NCBI RefSeq assembly: GCF_023715685.1
Contig: NZ_JAMBOQ010000002.1
Location: forward strand, 248,001 to 312,000
DNA from: Priestia aryabhattai
GTDB taxonomy: Bacteria; Bacillota; Bacilli; Bacillales; Bacillaceae_H
Direction: 5' to 3'
DNA length: 64,000 nt
The position numbers and the translations under genes are program-made. How positions within the stretch are numbered: position 1 is the first letter of the stretch; each line of letters starts with the position of its first letter. Below the pieces are notes generated by a model. It did not search any database, was not told the DNA's origin, and saw only the letters and a program-made list of their open reading frames with translations. This document shows, piece by piece, positions 27,717-35,306 of the stretch.

Positions 27717-28241
27717 TTATTTTGCTTCAAACTCTATGTTTTCACCGGCATCGAATTCCTCTTGCTCCTTCGTTTTTGTATCCTTTAATACCCACGACGT
27801 TTTTACCTTACCTGTTGCCAAAATTTCTTTAATTTGCTTATCGTTTAAGCCGTTCGTGTAAAGTACAAATTCCCTCGTATAGATATTTTTATTTTCTTGC
27901 TCTTCATCTGCACCGCTGCCAAACCAATATCTTATTTGCTGATCGTCTTTAATGTTATTAAAAGCTTCTCTATAGTGAGGTAGCTTAACTTGAATATATG
28001 ACAGGTAATCCGTCCCGCGTAACGTAAGAATCATACGCACGTTGCGAAAATCTTCTTTAGAAGCGCTTGTTAACTCTGATGTTTCAACTTCACTAAATTC
28101 TTTTTTCGTCAGCGGTTTAACTGTAGTAGAAACAGAAACTTCCGGCTCTGATTCGTTTGTCACAACGTCTTCAGTACTGCAGGCACTTAACATGAACACC
28201 GTTAAAAGAGCACAAACTGCCCTTATTGCTTTTTTCTTCAT
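27717..28241 (-). CDS. Lipoprotein of unknown function
   Basis: 174 residues. Lipoprotein signal with lipobox LSAC (KAIRAVCALLTVFMLSACST). A Ser/Thr/Glu-rich linker is followed by a domain with LTLRGTDYLSYIQVKLPHYR and a C-terminal beta-rich part with VLKDTKTKEQEEFDAGENIE. The ATG at 28241 is spaced properly from AAGGGAGA. The ATG two codons upstream overlaps it. Not recognised; a membrane-anchored extracellular protein. Confidence 0.65.
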   Translation of the reverse strand: MKKKAIRAVCALLTVFMLSACSTEDVVTNESEPEVSVSTTVKPLTKKEFSEVETSELTSASKEDFRNVRMILTLRGTDYLSYIQVKLPHYREAFNNIKDDQQIRYWFGSGADEEQENKNIYTREFVLYTNGLNDKQIKEILATGKVKTSWVLKDTKTKEQEEFDAGENIEFEAK

Positions 28242-28387
28242 GCTCATTCTCCCTTGTAATTAATAGATAATCGTACCCATTCGCCATGTTAAATGTAATT
28301 ACCTCCATTTGTCTTAATGTTATGATCAACAAAAAAAGTATAACACATCATTATATTCCAGTATTTGTATGTTTGTCTTAAAATTAA

Positions 28388-28418
28388 AAAGAGAAATGCC
28401 GGTGCATTTCTCTTTTTG
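28388..28418 (-). terminator. Terminator of the 42-residue ORF
   Basis: AGAGAAATGC pairs with GCATTTCTCT over a short loop, with T-run on the minus strand. Confidence 0.8.
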
Positions 28419-28420
28419 TT

Positions 28421-28549
28421 CTATGAATCTGGATTAAGCGAAGTATGCGTGTATTCCGGCATACGTTCTTCTTTTTCTGTTAGTTGAGTATCCGGGCTTT
28501 GCTGCTCTTGTGAGACAGGAGACAGCGTGGATTTTTGTTCATGATTCAT
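28421..28549 (-). CDS. Small hydrophilic protein, 42 residues
   Basis: Starts MNHEQKSTLSPVSQEQQSPD and ends with EYTHTSLNPDS. TAAGGAGG lies about 8 nt before the ATG, and a terminator follows at once, which together give good support for a real gene. Rich in Gln, Ser and Glu, probably disordered. Not recognised. The 110-bp gap to the lipoprotein gene is AT-rich without clear motif. Confidence 0.65.
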   Translation of the reverse strand: MNHEQKSTLSPVSQEQQSPDTQLTEKEERMPEYTHTSLNPDS

Positions 28550-28777
28550 GTTTGTTATTCCTCCTTATATGAAGTGAGATGTTAATCAAGCTTATACGTT
28601 TGTTAATCTTAATGTGCGTGATGTTGTAAAAAATATACAAATAAAAGGCGTATAAATTTAAAAATAGTATAAAATACCATGATTATTTTTGTTTTAATAC
28701 GGGTAGAGTTAAGTACATTACTTTTATCCATTGATGAATGAAAACACATACATAAAAAACAAAAGGAGTGGAGAAAG

Positions 28778-28891
28778 ATGAGAAAAGAAGAGCAGCCGGT
28801 ATTATCTGATTTTATTGAAAAGGACCAATTTGAGTTAAATTCATATTTAACCTCTTTACTTGAAATGACAAATGAAAAGAAAAACAGTTGA
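28778..28891 (+). CDS. Small hydrophilic protein, 37 residues
   Basis: Starts MRKEEQPVLSDFIEKDQFEL and ends TNEKKNS. AAAAGGAGTGG lies upstream and a terminator follows 20 nt after the stop. Probably helical and acidic, resembling small regulatory or spore peptides in size, but the family is not recognised. Confidence 0.6.
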   Translation: MRKEEQPVLSDFIEKDQFELNSYLTSLLEMTNEKKNS

Positions 28892-28910
28892 TGAGCTGAG
28901 GGTGTACAGA

Positions 28911-28940
28911 GCTACTTTCCATGTGGAAAGTAGTTTTTTT
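28911..28940 (+). terminator. Terminator after the 37-residue ORF
   Basis: CTACTTTCC pairs with GGAAAGTAG over ATGT, followed by seven T residues. Confidence 0.88.
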
Positions 28941-28984
28941 GATCTGTGAACTTAATATGCTGATTGGACAAAGAGGTGAGAAAG

Positions 28985-29809
28985 ATGAATGAAAGAGACG
29001 TAGTTTCGAGAAGTATTTTAACAAAAGCAACCGGCTTTTTGGCATCGGGTTATACTCATAGTTTAAATCCGTATGCCGGATGCGCATTTTCCTGCAAATT
29101 TTGCTACGTGCGAGAGCTGCCGATTCAGCGTTTTAAAGAGATGGAGTGGGGGACATGGCTGGAGCTAAAAGTCAACGCAGCTGAAGTCTACCAAAAAGAA
29201 ATACAAAAACTTCGAATAAAAAAGCAGCCGGTGCGCATCTTTATGTCTTCAGCGACAGATCCATATCAGCCGGTTGAGCGAAAAGCAGGCATCACCCGCG
29301 CCCTTTTAGAAATGATGCTCGATCATCCGCCTGATTTTTTATTGATTCAAACAAGGTCGCCGCTTGTGACAAGGGATATTGATTTGCTTTTAGAACTTCA
29401 AAAAGTATGTGATCTTCGCGTATCAATGACTGTTGAAACAGACCGAGAAGATGTAAAACAGATTTTTTCTCCTTATGCTCCGGGGATAAAACTTCGTATG
29501 GACGCGTTAAAACAAGTAAAAGAAAGCGGAATTTCAACGCAAGTAACGATTGCTCCTATGCTTCCTTTCACGCCTGAATTTCCTGAAAAAATAAAAGGAA
29601 TGATGGACCGGATTTGCATTGACACGTTGTACTTAGGAGACGGTTCCTTAGGTAAAACGTCTAAAAGGCTAGGGATGCCGGAACTATTTGAGCAGCACGG
29701 TTTCCTAGACTGGTATGACAAAGACATTCATATCAAAGCCATTCGTTATTTTGAAAAATTTTATCCTTCTTCAATGATTTATCTTTCTCAAGAGGGATTT
29801 GCCCCGTGA
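28985..29809 (+). CDS. SPL-like radical SAM protein
   Basis: 274 residues from the ATG at 28985 behind AAGAGGTGAG. Cys33, Cys37 and Cys40 in GCAFSCKFCYVRE form the CX3CX2C 4Fe-4S motif. YTHSLNPYAGC and FMSSATDPYQPVERKAGITR match the group of radical SAM proteins annotated as spore-photoproduct-lyase-like (Rv2578c type). These are not proven DNA repair enzymes. AdoMet-dependent radical chemistry is expected, and the substrate is unknown. Confidence 0.82.
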   Translation: MNERDVVSRSILTKATGFLASGYTHSLNPYAGCAFSCKFCYVRELPIQRFKEMEWGTWLELKVNAAEVYQKEIQKLRIKKQPVRIFMSSATDPYQPVERKAGITRALLEMMLDHPPDFLLIQTRSPLVTRDIDLLLELQKVCDLRVSMTVETDREDVKQIFSPYAPGIKLRMDALKQVKESGISTQVTIAPMLPFTPEFPEKIKGMMDRICIDTLYLGDGSLGKTSKRLGMPELFEQHGFLDWYDKDIHIKAIRYFEKFYPSSMIYLSQEGFAP

Positions 29810-29810
29810 A

Positions 29811-29842
29811 AAAAGAAGGGCCAGTGGAGCCCTTCTTTTTAC
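29811..29842. terminator. Bidirectional terminator
   Basis: AAGAAGGGC pairs with GCCCTTCTT over a 7-nt loop, with flanking A and T runs, between convergent genes. Confidence 0.85.
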
Positions 29843-29845
29843 ATA

Positions 29846-30229
29846 TTAGTTTTTATACGTATCAAACATGTTTGTATCGTCAGGTACATTTTCTAAATAG
29901 CTAATTTTTCCGTTGTCGTCTAGCTTAGCAATATCTTTTCCCGTTTGAGTAAATACGCTGCCAGATGCACGTTTTCCGCATACTGCCCAAGGCGTTTCAA
30001 ACATAGCTGTACCTTCAACTGCTTTCCAGCCTTCGAACATATGCTTAATATCAGCATTTTCTTTAAAAACCATTTTCACAAACAGCTTCCAGTTTTCAAT
30101 GCCTTGCTTTTCGTGGCCGTTTAAGACAAATACGATATCGTCTGAAAAAAGGCTGACTAATTCTTCAAATGCTTGTTCGCTTGTACGTGATTGATCGAAT
30201 AAATCAAAATATCTATTTAAGTTTTCCAT
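29846..30229 (-). CDS. SnoaL-like/NTF2-fold protein
   Basis: 127 residues. MENLNRYFDLFDQSRTSEQA, FSDDIVFVLNGHEKQGIENW and ETPWAVCGKRASGSVFTQTG fit a SnoaL-like polyketide-cyclase fold. It starts 18 nt after the Rrf2 gene on the same strand, so it is probably controlled by that regulator. Substrate unknown. Confidence 0.75.
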   Translation of the reverse strand: MENLNRYFDLFDQSRTSEQAFEELVSLFSDDIVFVLNGHEKQGIENWKLFVKMVFKENADIKHMFEGWKAVEGTAMFETPWAVCGKRASGSVFTQTGKDIAKLDDNGKISYLENVPDDTNMFDTYKN

Positions 30230-30247
30230 GATGATCTCCTTTGTGTA

Positions 30248-30721
30248 CTACAGCACCATTTTTTCTTCTACTGTTGCTTTTAGCATGTCCAGGTTTTCTT
30301 TCGGACATTTTTTGTGAATTTCATTTGTGAGCATGGCAATAGTTTGCCGTTTTAAAATGGACTGCCATGAAGATTCGGCTTCTTCCATTAAATCCGATAA
30401 TAAGCAAATATCTTTGTCTTTTAAGTTAAGCATATCGTGAAAAATACCGCTTGATGAATAAAGAGACTGCTTGCCTTCGATTGCTACGTATACGTCATAA
30501 ATGCGGATTTCTTCCGGTGTTTTCTTTAAGCGAAATCCACCTTTGCTCCCAGGAACTGAAGCAAGTAAATCAGCGCTAACCAGCTTGCGAAGAAGCTTTT
30601 GAAAATACGTAGGCGACCCTCCAAGCTGAGTGCTGATGACATCTCCTGGCAACACAGCTTTTTCAGGTAAAAACGTAAGCAGTAAAATGGCATACACCGA
30701 TTGCTCAACGCCTGTTTTCAT
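30248..30721 (-). CDS. Rrf2 family transcriptional regulator (YwnA-like)
   Basis: 157 residues from the ATG at 30721. MKTGVEQSVYAILLLTFLPE, SPTYFQKLLRKLVSADLLAS and PGSKGGFRLKKTPEEIRIYD are the HTH and wing of Rrf2 proteins. The iron-sulfur Cys triplet of IscR/NsrR is absent: the only Cys residues (in DICLLSD and HKKCPKE) are not in the usual cluster. It may therefore sense redox state or a ligand without a cluster. It heads a two-gene operon with the SnoaL-like gene. Confidence 0.82.
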   Translation of the reverse strand: MKTGVEQSVYAILLLTFLPEKAVLPGDVISTQLGGSPTYFQKLLRKLVSADLLASVPGSKGGFRLKKTPEEIRIYDVYVAIEGKQSLYSSSGIFHDMLNLKDKDICLLSDLMEEAESSWQSILKRQTIAMLTNEIHKKCPKENLDMLKATVEEKMVL

Positions 30722-30824
30722 ATGCAAAAACATCATCTCCTGCTATATGTGTACAACGTGGATAATGTTTGTCCGCGTTTTGGGTATCATACCGCTTATG
30801 AATCAAAAAGTAAAGCAGTTACTT

Positions 30825-30851
30825 AATATGCACGTGATATTCGTGTATACT
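30825..30851 (+). promoter_or_regulatory. Promoter with candidate LacI operator
   Basis: AATATGCACGTGATATT at 30825-30841 is a near-palindrome centred on CACGTG. TATACT at 30846-30851 is a good -10. The palindrome covers the -35 zone, so autorepression by the LacI-type regulator at 30888 is plausible. Confidence 0.45.
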
Positions 30852-30887
30852 GTGAAAGAAACAGCAACAAAATACGGAGATGAGAGA

Positions 30888-31871
30888 ATGACAACTATTG
30901 CAGATATCGCTCGGCTTGCAGGAGTAGCAAAAAGCACTGTATCCCGCTACCTTAACGGAGGGTCTGTGAGCGATGCGACGAAACGAAAAATCGAAGGGAT
31001 TATTAAAGAAACAAACTATAGCCCAAATGCTTTTGCTCAAAGCTTAAAAGCAAAAAAAACAAATATCATCGGTGTAATTGTTCCGCGCATGGGTTCTTTT
31101 GCGACTTCCCGCACATTAGATGGTATTGACCAAGAACTTAGAGACCACCACTATCAAATGATTGTTTCAAATTCTAATCAAGATTTAGAAAGAGAAATCG
31201 AAAATATCTATACGCTGGCTAAGCAGAAGGTAGCTGGTATTATCCTGCTTGCCGTTCAAATCACAAAAGCTCATTTAGAAGCGTTCCGCACAATTTCAAT
31301 TCCTGTTTTGCTAATTGGACAGCAGCATGAAGAAGTCCACAGTTTAATTCACCAAGACTACGAGGCTGCATGTGACATTGGTAGGTACATAGGGGAAAAA
31401 GGGCATAAAAAAATCGCTTTTTTAGGCGTAACAGAAAAAGACATAGCTGTAGGTGTAAAGAGAAAAGAAGGCTTAAAGCAAGGTCTTAAAGACAGTGATT
31501 GTGAAATCCGCTGTTATCAAACAAGCTTTAACATGAGCGATGCAATCGGAGCGGCTACGGCTGTGATAAAAGAATTTAATCCGTCCATTATTGTATGTGC
31601 GACCGATAACATTGCGCTCGGCACGTTAAAGGCAGCTTATTTGAACGGGCAGCGCGTTCCTGAAGATGTATCGATTACCGGCTTTGGAGGCTATGAAATT
31701 ACAGGGGTGATTCATCCAAGCTTAACGACTGTGAACTATTACTATAAAGAAGCGGGACAAATGGGAGCGCAGCGAATCATTAAGCTAGTCAACGGAGAAC
31801 AAGTTGAGAAACTTACGCTTTCTAACTATGAATTGATTGAAAGAGAAAGCGTGGACCATCGCTTTACATAA
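30888..31871 (+). CDS. LacI family regulator (ScrR/SacR-like)
   Basis: 327 residues. TIADIARLAGVAKSTVSRYL is the LacI HTH, followed by NGGSVSDATKRKIEGIIKET, a stretch shared with sucrose regulators as recalled. The periplasmic-binding-like core has IIGVIVPRMGSFATSRTLDG and the C-terminal GFGGYEITGVIHPSLTTVNY. The start follows ACGGAGATGAGAGA. No sugar gene lies beside it. The neighbour is a decayed Ig-domain gene, so its former target may be lost or distant. Confidence 0.85.
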   Translation: MTTIADIARLAGVAKSTVSRYLNGGSVSDATKRKIEGIIKETNYSPNAFAQSLKAKKTNIIGVIVPRMGSFATSRTLDGIDQELRDHHYQMIVSNSNQDLEREIENIYTLAKQKVAGIILLAVQITKAHLEAFRTISIPVLLIGQQHEEVHSLIHQDYEAACDIGRYIGEKGHKKIAFLGVTEKDIAVGVKRKEGLKQGLKDSDCEIRCYQTSFNMSDAIGAATAVIKEFNPSIIVCATDNIALGTLKAAYLNGQRVPEDVSITGFGGYEITGVIHPSLTTVNYYYKEAGQMGAQRIIKLVNGEQVEKLTLSNYELIERESVDHRFT

Positions 31872-31889
31872 AAAACGGTTTTTAACTAC

Positions 31890-31929
31890 ATCAAAGAAGG
31901 AGGTGACTATAGTCACCTCCTTCTTTGAT
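31890..31929. repeat. Perfect 40-bp palindrome
   Basis: An 18-bp arm beginning ATCAAAGAAGGAGGTGAC is followed by TATA and the exact complementary arm. Each arm contains a complete AAGGAGGTGA anti-16S sequence. No T-run follows on either strand, so it is not a standard terminator, although it sits between convergent LacI and remnant reading frames. Confidence 0.9.
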
Positions 31930-32096
31930 TAATGCTTAACGACTTTTGTTGTAGCTCCGCTGCTAACATTGCCCGCACCGTCTTTGGCCGTGACGGTAAG
32001 AGTAGTGCTTTTTTTTGCGCTGGTATTTTTACAGAGTACGTTCCTTTAGAAGAAGCGTTGGCAGATCCGAGCGTTTTGCTGTCATTCATTTTTCGA
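31929..32096 (-). pseudogene. C-terminal remnant of an extracellular Ig-like repeat protein
   Basis: On the minus strand two frames joined at an AAAAAAAA run (about 32010) give NDSKTLGSANASSKGTYSVK then STTLTVTAKDGAGNVSSGAT and KVVKH stop. The TLTVTAKDGAGNVS motif is typical of bacterial Ig-like (Big) domains at the ends of secreted proteins. There is no start, stops lie upstream, and a frameshift is present. It is a gene end left by deletion. Confidence 0.6.
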
Positions 32097-32211
32097 CATC
32101 ATTTCTAGAAAAGCGACAGTAATTTCACTGCAGTGAGAGTGAACAAAAAAACGATTGACAGAATGTAGGAGGTGCTATAGTATAAGTGGTGTAGATAAAA
32201 ACAAATAATTG

Positions 32212-32340
32212 AACGTATCTCCTAAAGGGGAGTAGCTTTAACAGCAAAGTCGTCATTACAGAGATTATCTCTCGGCTTTGTTGGCGACATTATGTTGTTA
32301 GCAAGACCTTTACCGCTTATTTGGTAAGGGTCTTTTTTGT
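32212..32340 (+). ncRNA. yybP-ykoY manganese riboswitch
   Basis: Contains the conserved blocks AAAGGGGAGTAGC (32224-32236), GTCGTCATTACAGAG, CGGCTTTGTTGGCGACATTA and AGCAAGACCTTTACC. A terminator made of AAGACCTTTACC/GGTAAGGGTCTT with T-run at 32303-32339 is the expression platform. yybP-ykoY RNAs bind Mn2+ and usually turn genes on. It lies 80 nt before a TerC/YkoY membrane protein, the classical target. Confidence 0.93.
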
Positions 32341-32419
32341 ATTCAATTATAAAAAAGGAGGAAAAGACTCGGACATTTAGAGGAGAAACGTTACATAAAA
32401 AAAGAAAGTGGAGGTAACT

Positions 32420-33103
32420 ATGGAGGAACTAATTGGCGTATCAGTGCAAGGTTTGCTGCAAATTATTTTTCTTGATTTAATTTTAAGCGGTGATAACGCG
32501 ATTGTCATTGCAATGGCGGCTCGTAACGTACCAAAAGATTTACAAAAAAGAGCGATTTTAATTGGAACAGGCGGCGCGATTGGTCTTCGATTATTATTTG
32601 CGGCTATTATTGTTCCTTTATTAAAAATCCCATTAATCGGAGCGGTCGGCGGTTTGATGCTAGTATGGATTGCATATAAATTATTAGCGGATAATCATAA
32701 TCACGGTGATAATCCTCAAGGCGGAGCAACGGTATGGGGCGCGGTTAAAACCATCATCATTGCAGATGCGGTCATGTCATTAGACAACGTATTAGCTTTA
32801 GCAGGTGTAGCTCACGAATTTGTCCCAATTATGATTGGTGTATTAATTTCAATTCCGATTATTATTTGGGGAAGCAGTTTTATTATGAAAGCAATGGAAA
32901 AATTTCCGATTATCATTTATGCTGGAGCAGCGATGCTCGCATGGTCTGCAGGAAAAATGATTGTTGAAGATAAGATTATCGGCGGATTTGTTCCAAGTAC
33001 AGCTTTACACCTCGCTGTTCAAATTATCTTAACTGTTGCTGTTGTAGGCATTGGGTACATGAAAAACAAAAAAATGAAAAAAGAACAAGCGCACGCAGCT
33101 TAA
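32420..33103 (+). CDS. TerC family membrane protein (YkoY-like), putative Mn2+ exporter
   Basis: 227 residues with about seven membrane segments. LDLILSGDNAIVIAMAARNV and ADAVMSLDNVLALAGVAHEF are the two DN motifs of TerC proteins, with a His/Asp/Asn-rich loop (DNHNHGDNPQG) between. TerC proteins of bacilli are linked to Mn efflux and metalation of secreted enzymes, which agrees with the upstream Mn riboswitch. The ATG at 32420 follows GTGGAGGT. The GTG at 32408 is within that site. Confidence 0.9.
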   Translation: MEELIGVSVQGLLQIIFLDLILSGDNAIVIAMAARNVPKDLQKRAILIGTGGAIGLRLLFAAIIVPLLKIPLIGAVGGLMLVWIAYKLLADNHNHGDNPQGGATVWGAVKTIIIADAVMSLDNVLALAGVAHEFVPIMIGVLISIPIIIWGSSFIMKAMEKFPIIIYAGAAMLAWSAGKMIVEDKIIGGFVPSTALHLAVQIILTVAVVGIGYMKNKKMKKEQAHAA

Positions 33104-33105
33104 TA

Positions 33106-33143
33106 AAAAAAGAACGTACGAATCATCCGTACGTTCTTTTTTA
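33106..33143. terminator. Terminator between terC and the XRE-cupin gene
   Basis: AAGAACGTACG pairs with CGTACGTTCTT over 7 nt, flanked by A and T runs, and so works both ways. Confidence 0.88.
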
Positions 33144-33152
33144 TTATCTATT

Positions 33153-33707
33153 TTATGATTCGGGATAGTGCATAAGCAGAAAAAAGCTTGCTTCTTTTTC
33201 TTCAGAAGAATTTATATAGCTATGAGAGGTATTTCCTGAAAAATGCAGAGCGTCTCCTGAGACTAATTCATGTTCTTCGCTTTCAAAACGAACCGTTAAT
33301 TCTCCTTCTTTAATAAGCAAGTATTCATCTCCTAAATGAGTTTTCGCTTCATGCACGCATCCAGGCTTTAATGTGACGATGTAAATTTCAAACTTTTTTT
33401 CTGGGTGATAAGGAAAAAAAGAATAAACTAAGTAATCACCTTTGTTGTCCGTGATGGGATCTAGCTGTTTTATGCTTACTTTCTGTACATCCGGGGTGTC
33501 TTCTTTCATAAATACAGAAAAAGAGACTTGAAGACCGTTGGCGATTTTCCAAAGCGTAGTAACCGTCGGGCTGGATTTACCTTTTTCAATTTGTGCAAGC
33601 ATTGCTTTACTAACACCCGTTAATTCGGAAACTTGATCAAGCGTCAAATTTCGATTTTTTCGTAATTTAACAAGATTTTTAGCAATAATATCTTGGATTG
33701 CGTCCAT
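33153..33707 (-). CDS. XRE-cupin transcriptional regulator
   Basis: 184 residues. HTH of the XRE type at about 8-65 (NLTLDQVSELTGVSKAMLAQ, IEKGKSSPTVTTLWKIANGL). A cupin_2 domain (about 105-180) contains PGCVHEAKTHLGDEYLLIKE and SGDALHFSGNTSHSYINS. Divergent from azlCD, so it most likely controls that exporter in response to an amino acid. GAACAACA preceded by AAAGGAG leads the start. Confidence 0.85.
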   Translation of the reverse strand: MDAIQDIIAKNLVKLRKNRNLTLDQVSELTGVSKAMLAQIEKGKSSPTVTTLWKIANGLQVSFSVFMKEDTPDVQKVSIKQLDPITDNKGDYLVYSFFPYHPEKKFEIYIVTLKPGCVHEAKTHLGDEYLLIKEGELTVRFESEEHELVSGDALHFSGNTSHSYINSSEEKEASFFLLMHYPES

Positions 33708-33802
33708 TGTTGTTCTCCTTTAACTATTATAAAGATAGTATAACATACCGTTGTTTAATATAACGTATAGATGTATAATATAGCAGAAAAGGAGGGAGTA
33801 CG

Positions 33803-34528
33803 GTGATCGCAGAAAAAGCAGTACAGCAAAGAGAAAAAATGGATTTAACGTTCAGACAAGGGGCTAAGGATTGTATCCCCACGCTATTAGGTTACATAAG
33901 TATAGGTCTTGCCGCCGGTATTGTCGGAGTGTCTTCACATCTTTCCGTTATGGAAGTTGCTTTATTATCGGCGCTCGTGTATGCCGGGGCTGCTCAGTTT
34001 ATTATTTGTGCGCTGATGGTTGCTAACAGCTCAATTTCAGCTATTATTCTTACAACATTCATTGTTAACTTACGACATTTTCTTTTGAGTGCTACGGTCG
34101 CGCCTAAATTTACAAAATATTCATTATTAAAAAATGTTGGAATTGGAGCGCTTCTGACAGATGAATCATTTGGGGTGTCTTCAAGTAAAATTGCAAAAGG
34201 CGAGCCAATTAATGACCGCTGGATGAACGGATTAAATGTAACAGCTTACGTCAGCTGGATTATCGCCTGTACGGTAGGAGCTATTTTTGGCCATTTGCTA
34301 TCAAATCCAGAAGCCTTTGGATTTGATTTTGCCTTGACAGCTATGTTTTTAGCTCTGCTTGTTTTACAAATCGAAAGCGTGTTACCTTCAAAGCTTAATC
34401 ATTATTTACGTTTAATCCTTTATATGGCGATTCTTATGATTGTGCTGTCTTTTTTGGTGCCTTCACATGTGGCTGTATTGATTTCAACGATTATTGTAGC
34501 GACAATTGGGGTGGTGACGGATAAATGA
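33803..34528 (+). CDS. azlC: Branched-chain amino acid exporter large subunit AzlC
   Basis: 241 residues with a GTG start after AAAGGAGGGAGTACG. Six or more hydrophobic segments. FRQGAKDCIPTLLGYISIGL, AGAAQFIICALMVANSSISA and NLRHFLLSATVAPKFTKYSL are AzlC signature regions. With AzlD it exports branched-chain amino acids or analogues such as azaleucine. It overlaps azlD by 4 nt. Confidence 0.9.
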   Translation: MIAEKAVQQREKMDLTFRQGAKDCIPTLLGYISIGLAAGIVGVSSHLSVMEVALLSALVYAGAAQFIICALMVANSSISAIILTTFIVNLRHFLLSATVAPKFTKYSLLKNVGIGALLTDESFGVSSSKIAKGEPINDRWMNGLNVTAYVSWIIACTVGAIFGHLLSNPEAFGFDFALTAMFLALLVLQIESVLPSKLNHYLRLILYMAILMIVLSFLVPSHVAVLISTIIVATIGVVTDK

Positions 34529-34854
34529 GTATCCACTACCCAACACTTATCATCATTTTAGGGTGTGCCCTTGTTACCGTAGTTCCTCGTATTGTTCCGT
34601 TTTTAGTTGTGCGTAACATCGCGCTGCCAGAACCGATACTAAAATGGTTATCTTACATTCCTATTTGTATTTTAACAGCACTTGTTGTAGAAAACTTTAT
34701 CATTCAAACAAATGACAACGTAAAAGTTAATTGGCCCGTCATCATCGTAGTCATTCCAACTTTACTGATTGCGCTGAAAACAAAAAGTTTATCCATCACC
34801 GTTATTAGCGGAGTTGGAATGATGGCGCTGCTTCGTTTTTTTCTTTTGTCATGA
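34525..34854 (+). CDS. azlD: Branched-chain amino acid exporter small subunit AzlD
   Basis: 109 residues with three to four membrane segments. IILGCALVTVVPRIVPFLVV and LKWLSYIPICILTALVVENF match AzlD. Translationally coupled to azlC (ATGA overlap). Terminator directly after the stop. Confidence 0.9.
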   Translation: MSIHYPTLIIILGCALVTVVPRIVPFLVVRNIALPEPILKWLSYIPICILTALVVENFIIQTNDNVKVNWPVIIVVIPTLLIALKTKSLSITVISGVGMMALLRFFLLS

Positions 34855-34882
34855 AAGCTCAAGTTATGCTCTTGAGCTTTTT
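34854..34882 (+). terminator. Terminator after azlD
   Basis: AAAGCTCAAG pairs with CTTGAGCTTT over TTATGCT, ending in T residues. The azlD stop codon overlaps its first bases. Confidence 0.82.
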
Positions 34883-34891
34883 ACTGTCTCC

Positions 34892-34920
34892 TTTACGTAT
34901 GCTTTTTCATATAGTATGAT
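34892..34920 (+). promoter_or_regulatory. Sigma-A promoter of the MutS2-paralog transcript
   Basis: TTTACG at 34892-34897, 17-nt spacer, TATGAT at 34915-34920. A transcript would start near 34927, about 380 nt before the structural gene, giving an unusually long leader. Confidence 0.6.
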
Positions 34921-34972
34921 AAGAGTGTAAATTAGAAGCCAATGAAAACAAAAATATAGATGAGGTGCTTTT

Positions 34973-34996
34973 ATGAGCGGAGTAGTATCTAAATAG
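34973..34996 (+). CDS. Leader peptide MSGVVSK
   Basis: Seven codons and TAG, 5 nt behind GATGAGGTG. It is too short to be a conventional protein and is followed by about 310 nt of structured leader with an internal terminator. The layout resembles upstream ORFs of ribosome-mediated attenuators. Translation is not proven. Confidence 0.45.
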   Translation: MSGVVSK

Positions 34997-35031
34997 GAAC
35001 AATTGAATGAAATAAATTGAATAAGTAAGGT

Positions 35032-35273
35032 GGGTATTTTTTGAAAATGAAGGTACCCTTTATTTGCTTATGGCTTTATTTCACTGCCTATGAAGATACC
35101 TACAATGCTTTATAAAGGGTTCGGCATTTGTCGTCAGAGAGGCGTCTGTTTTTACAGAGCTTTCTTTTATGATATGTGCTCTAGACACCTTATGAACGCA
35201 AAAAGCTGTGGGATCACCACAGTTTTTTTTCGTTTACCTTTTTCATTGCCTTCTAATAAATAGGTATCTTCAT
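35032..35273 (+). promoter_or_regulatory. Candidate transcription attenuator before the MutS2 paralog
   Basis: GGGTA/TACCC stem at 35034-35060. ATGAAGGTACC (35047-35057) and ATGAAGATACC (35090-35100) are near-duplicate segments. TAGGTATCTTCAT at 35261-35273 is the exact 13-nt complement of 35090-35102. Between them lies a terminator (35205-35230). Competing pairings could decide between termination and readthrough. No T-box consensus or known riboswitch signature was seen. Confidence 0.5.
35205..35230 (+). terminator. Leader terminator upstream of the MutS2 paralog
   Basis: CTGTGG-GATCA-CCACAG followed by eight T residues, 77 nt before the start codon and on the coding strand. A premature terminator in a leader implies conditional readthrough. 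Confidence 0.85.
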
Positions 35274-35306
35274 ATGTGATGACAAATCATAGTGAGGAGA
35301 AAAACC

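Noticed and set aside
30630..30887. N-terminal extension of the LacI protein
   Set aside because: The HTH begins at 30888 with its own ribosome-binding site, and the extension is antisense to the Rrf2 gene.
35032..35060. T-box riboswitch in the MutS2-paralog leader (AAGGTGGGTA)
   Set aside because: It lacks the GGTGGNACC T-box and the downstream gene is not amino-acid related.
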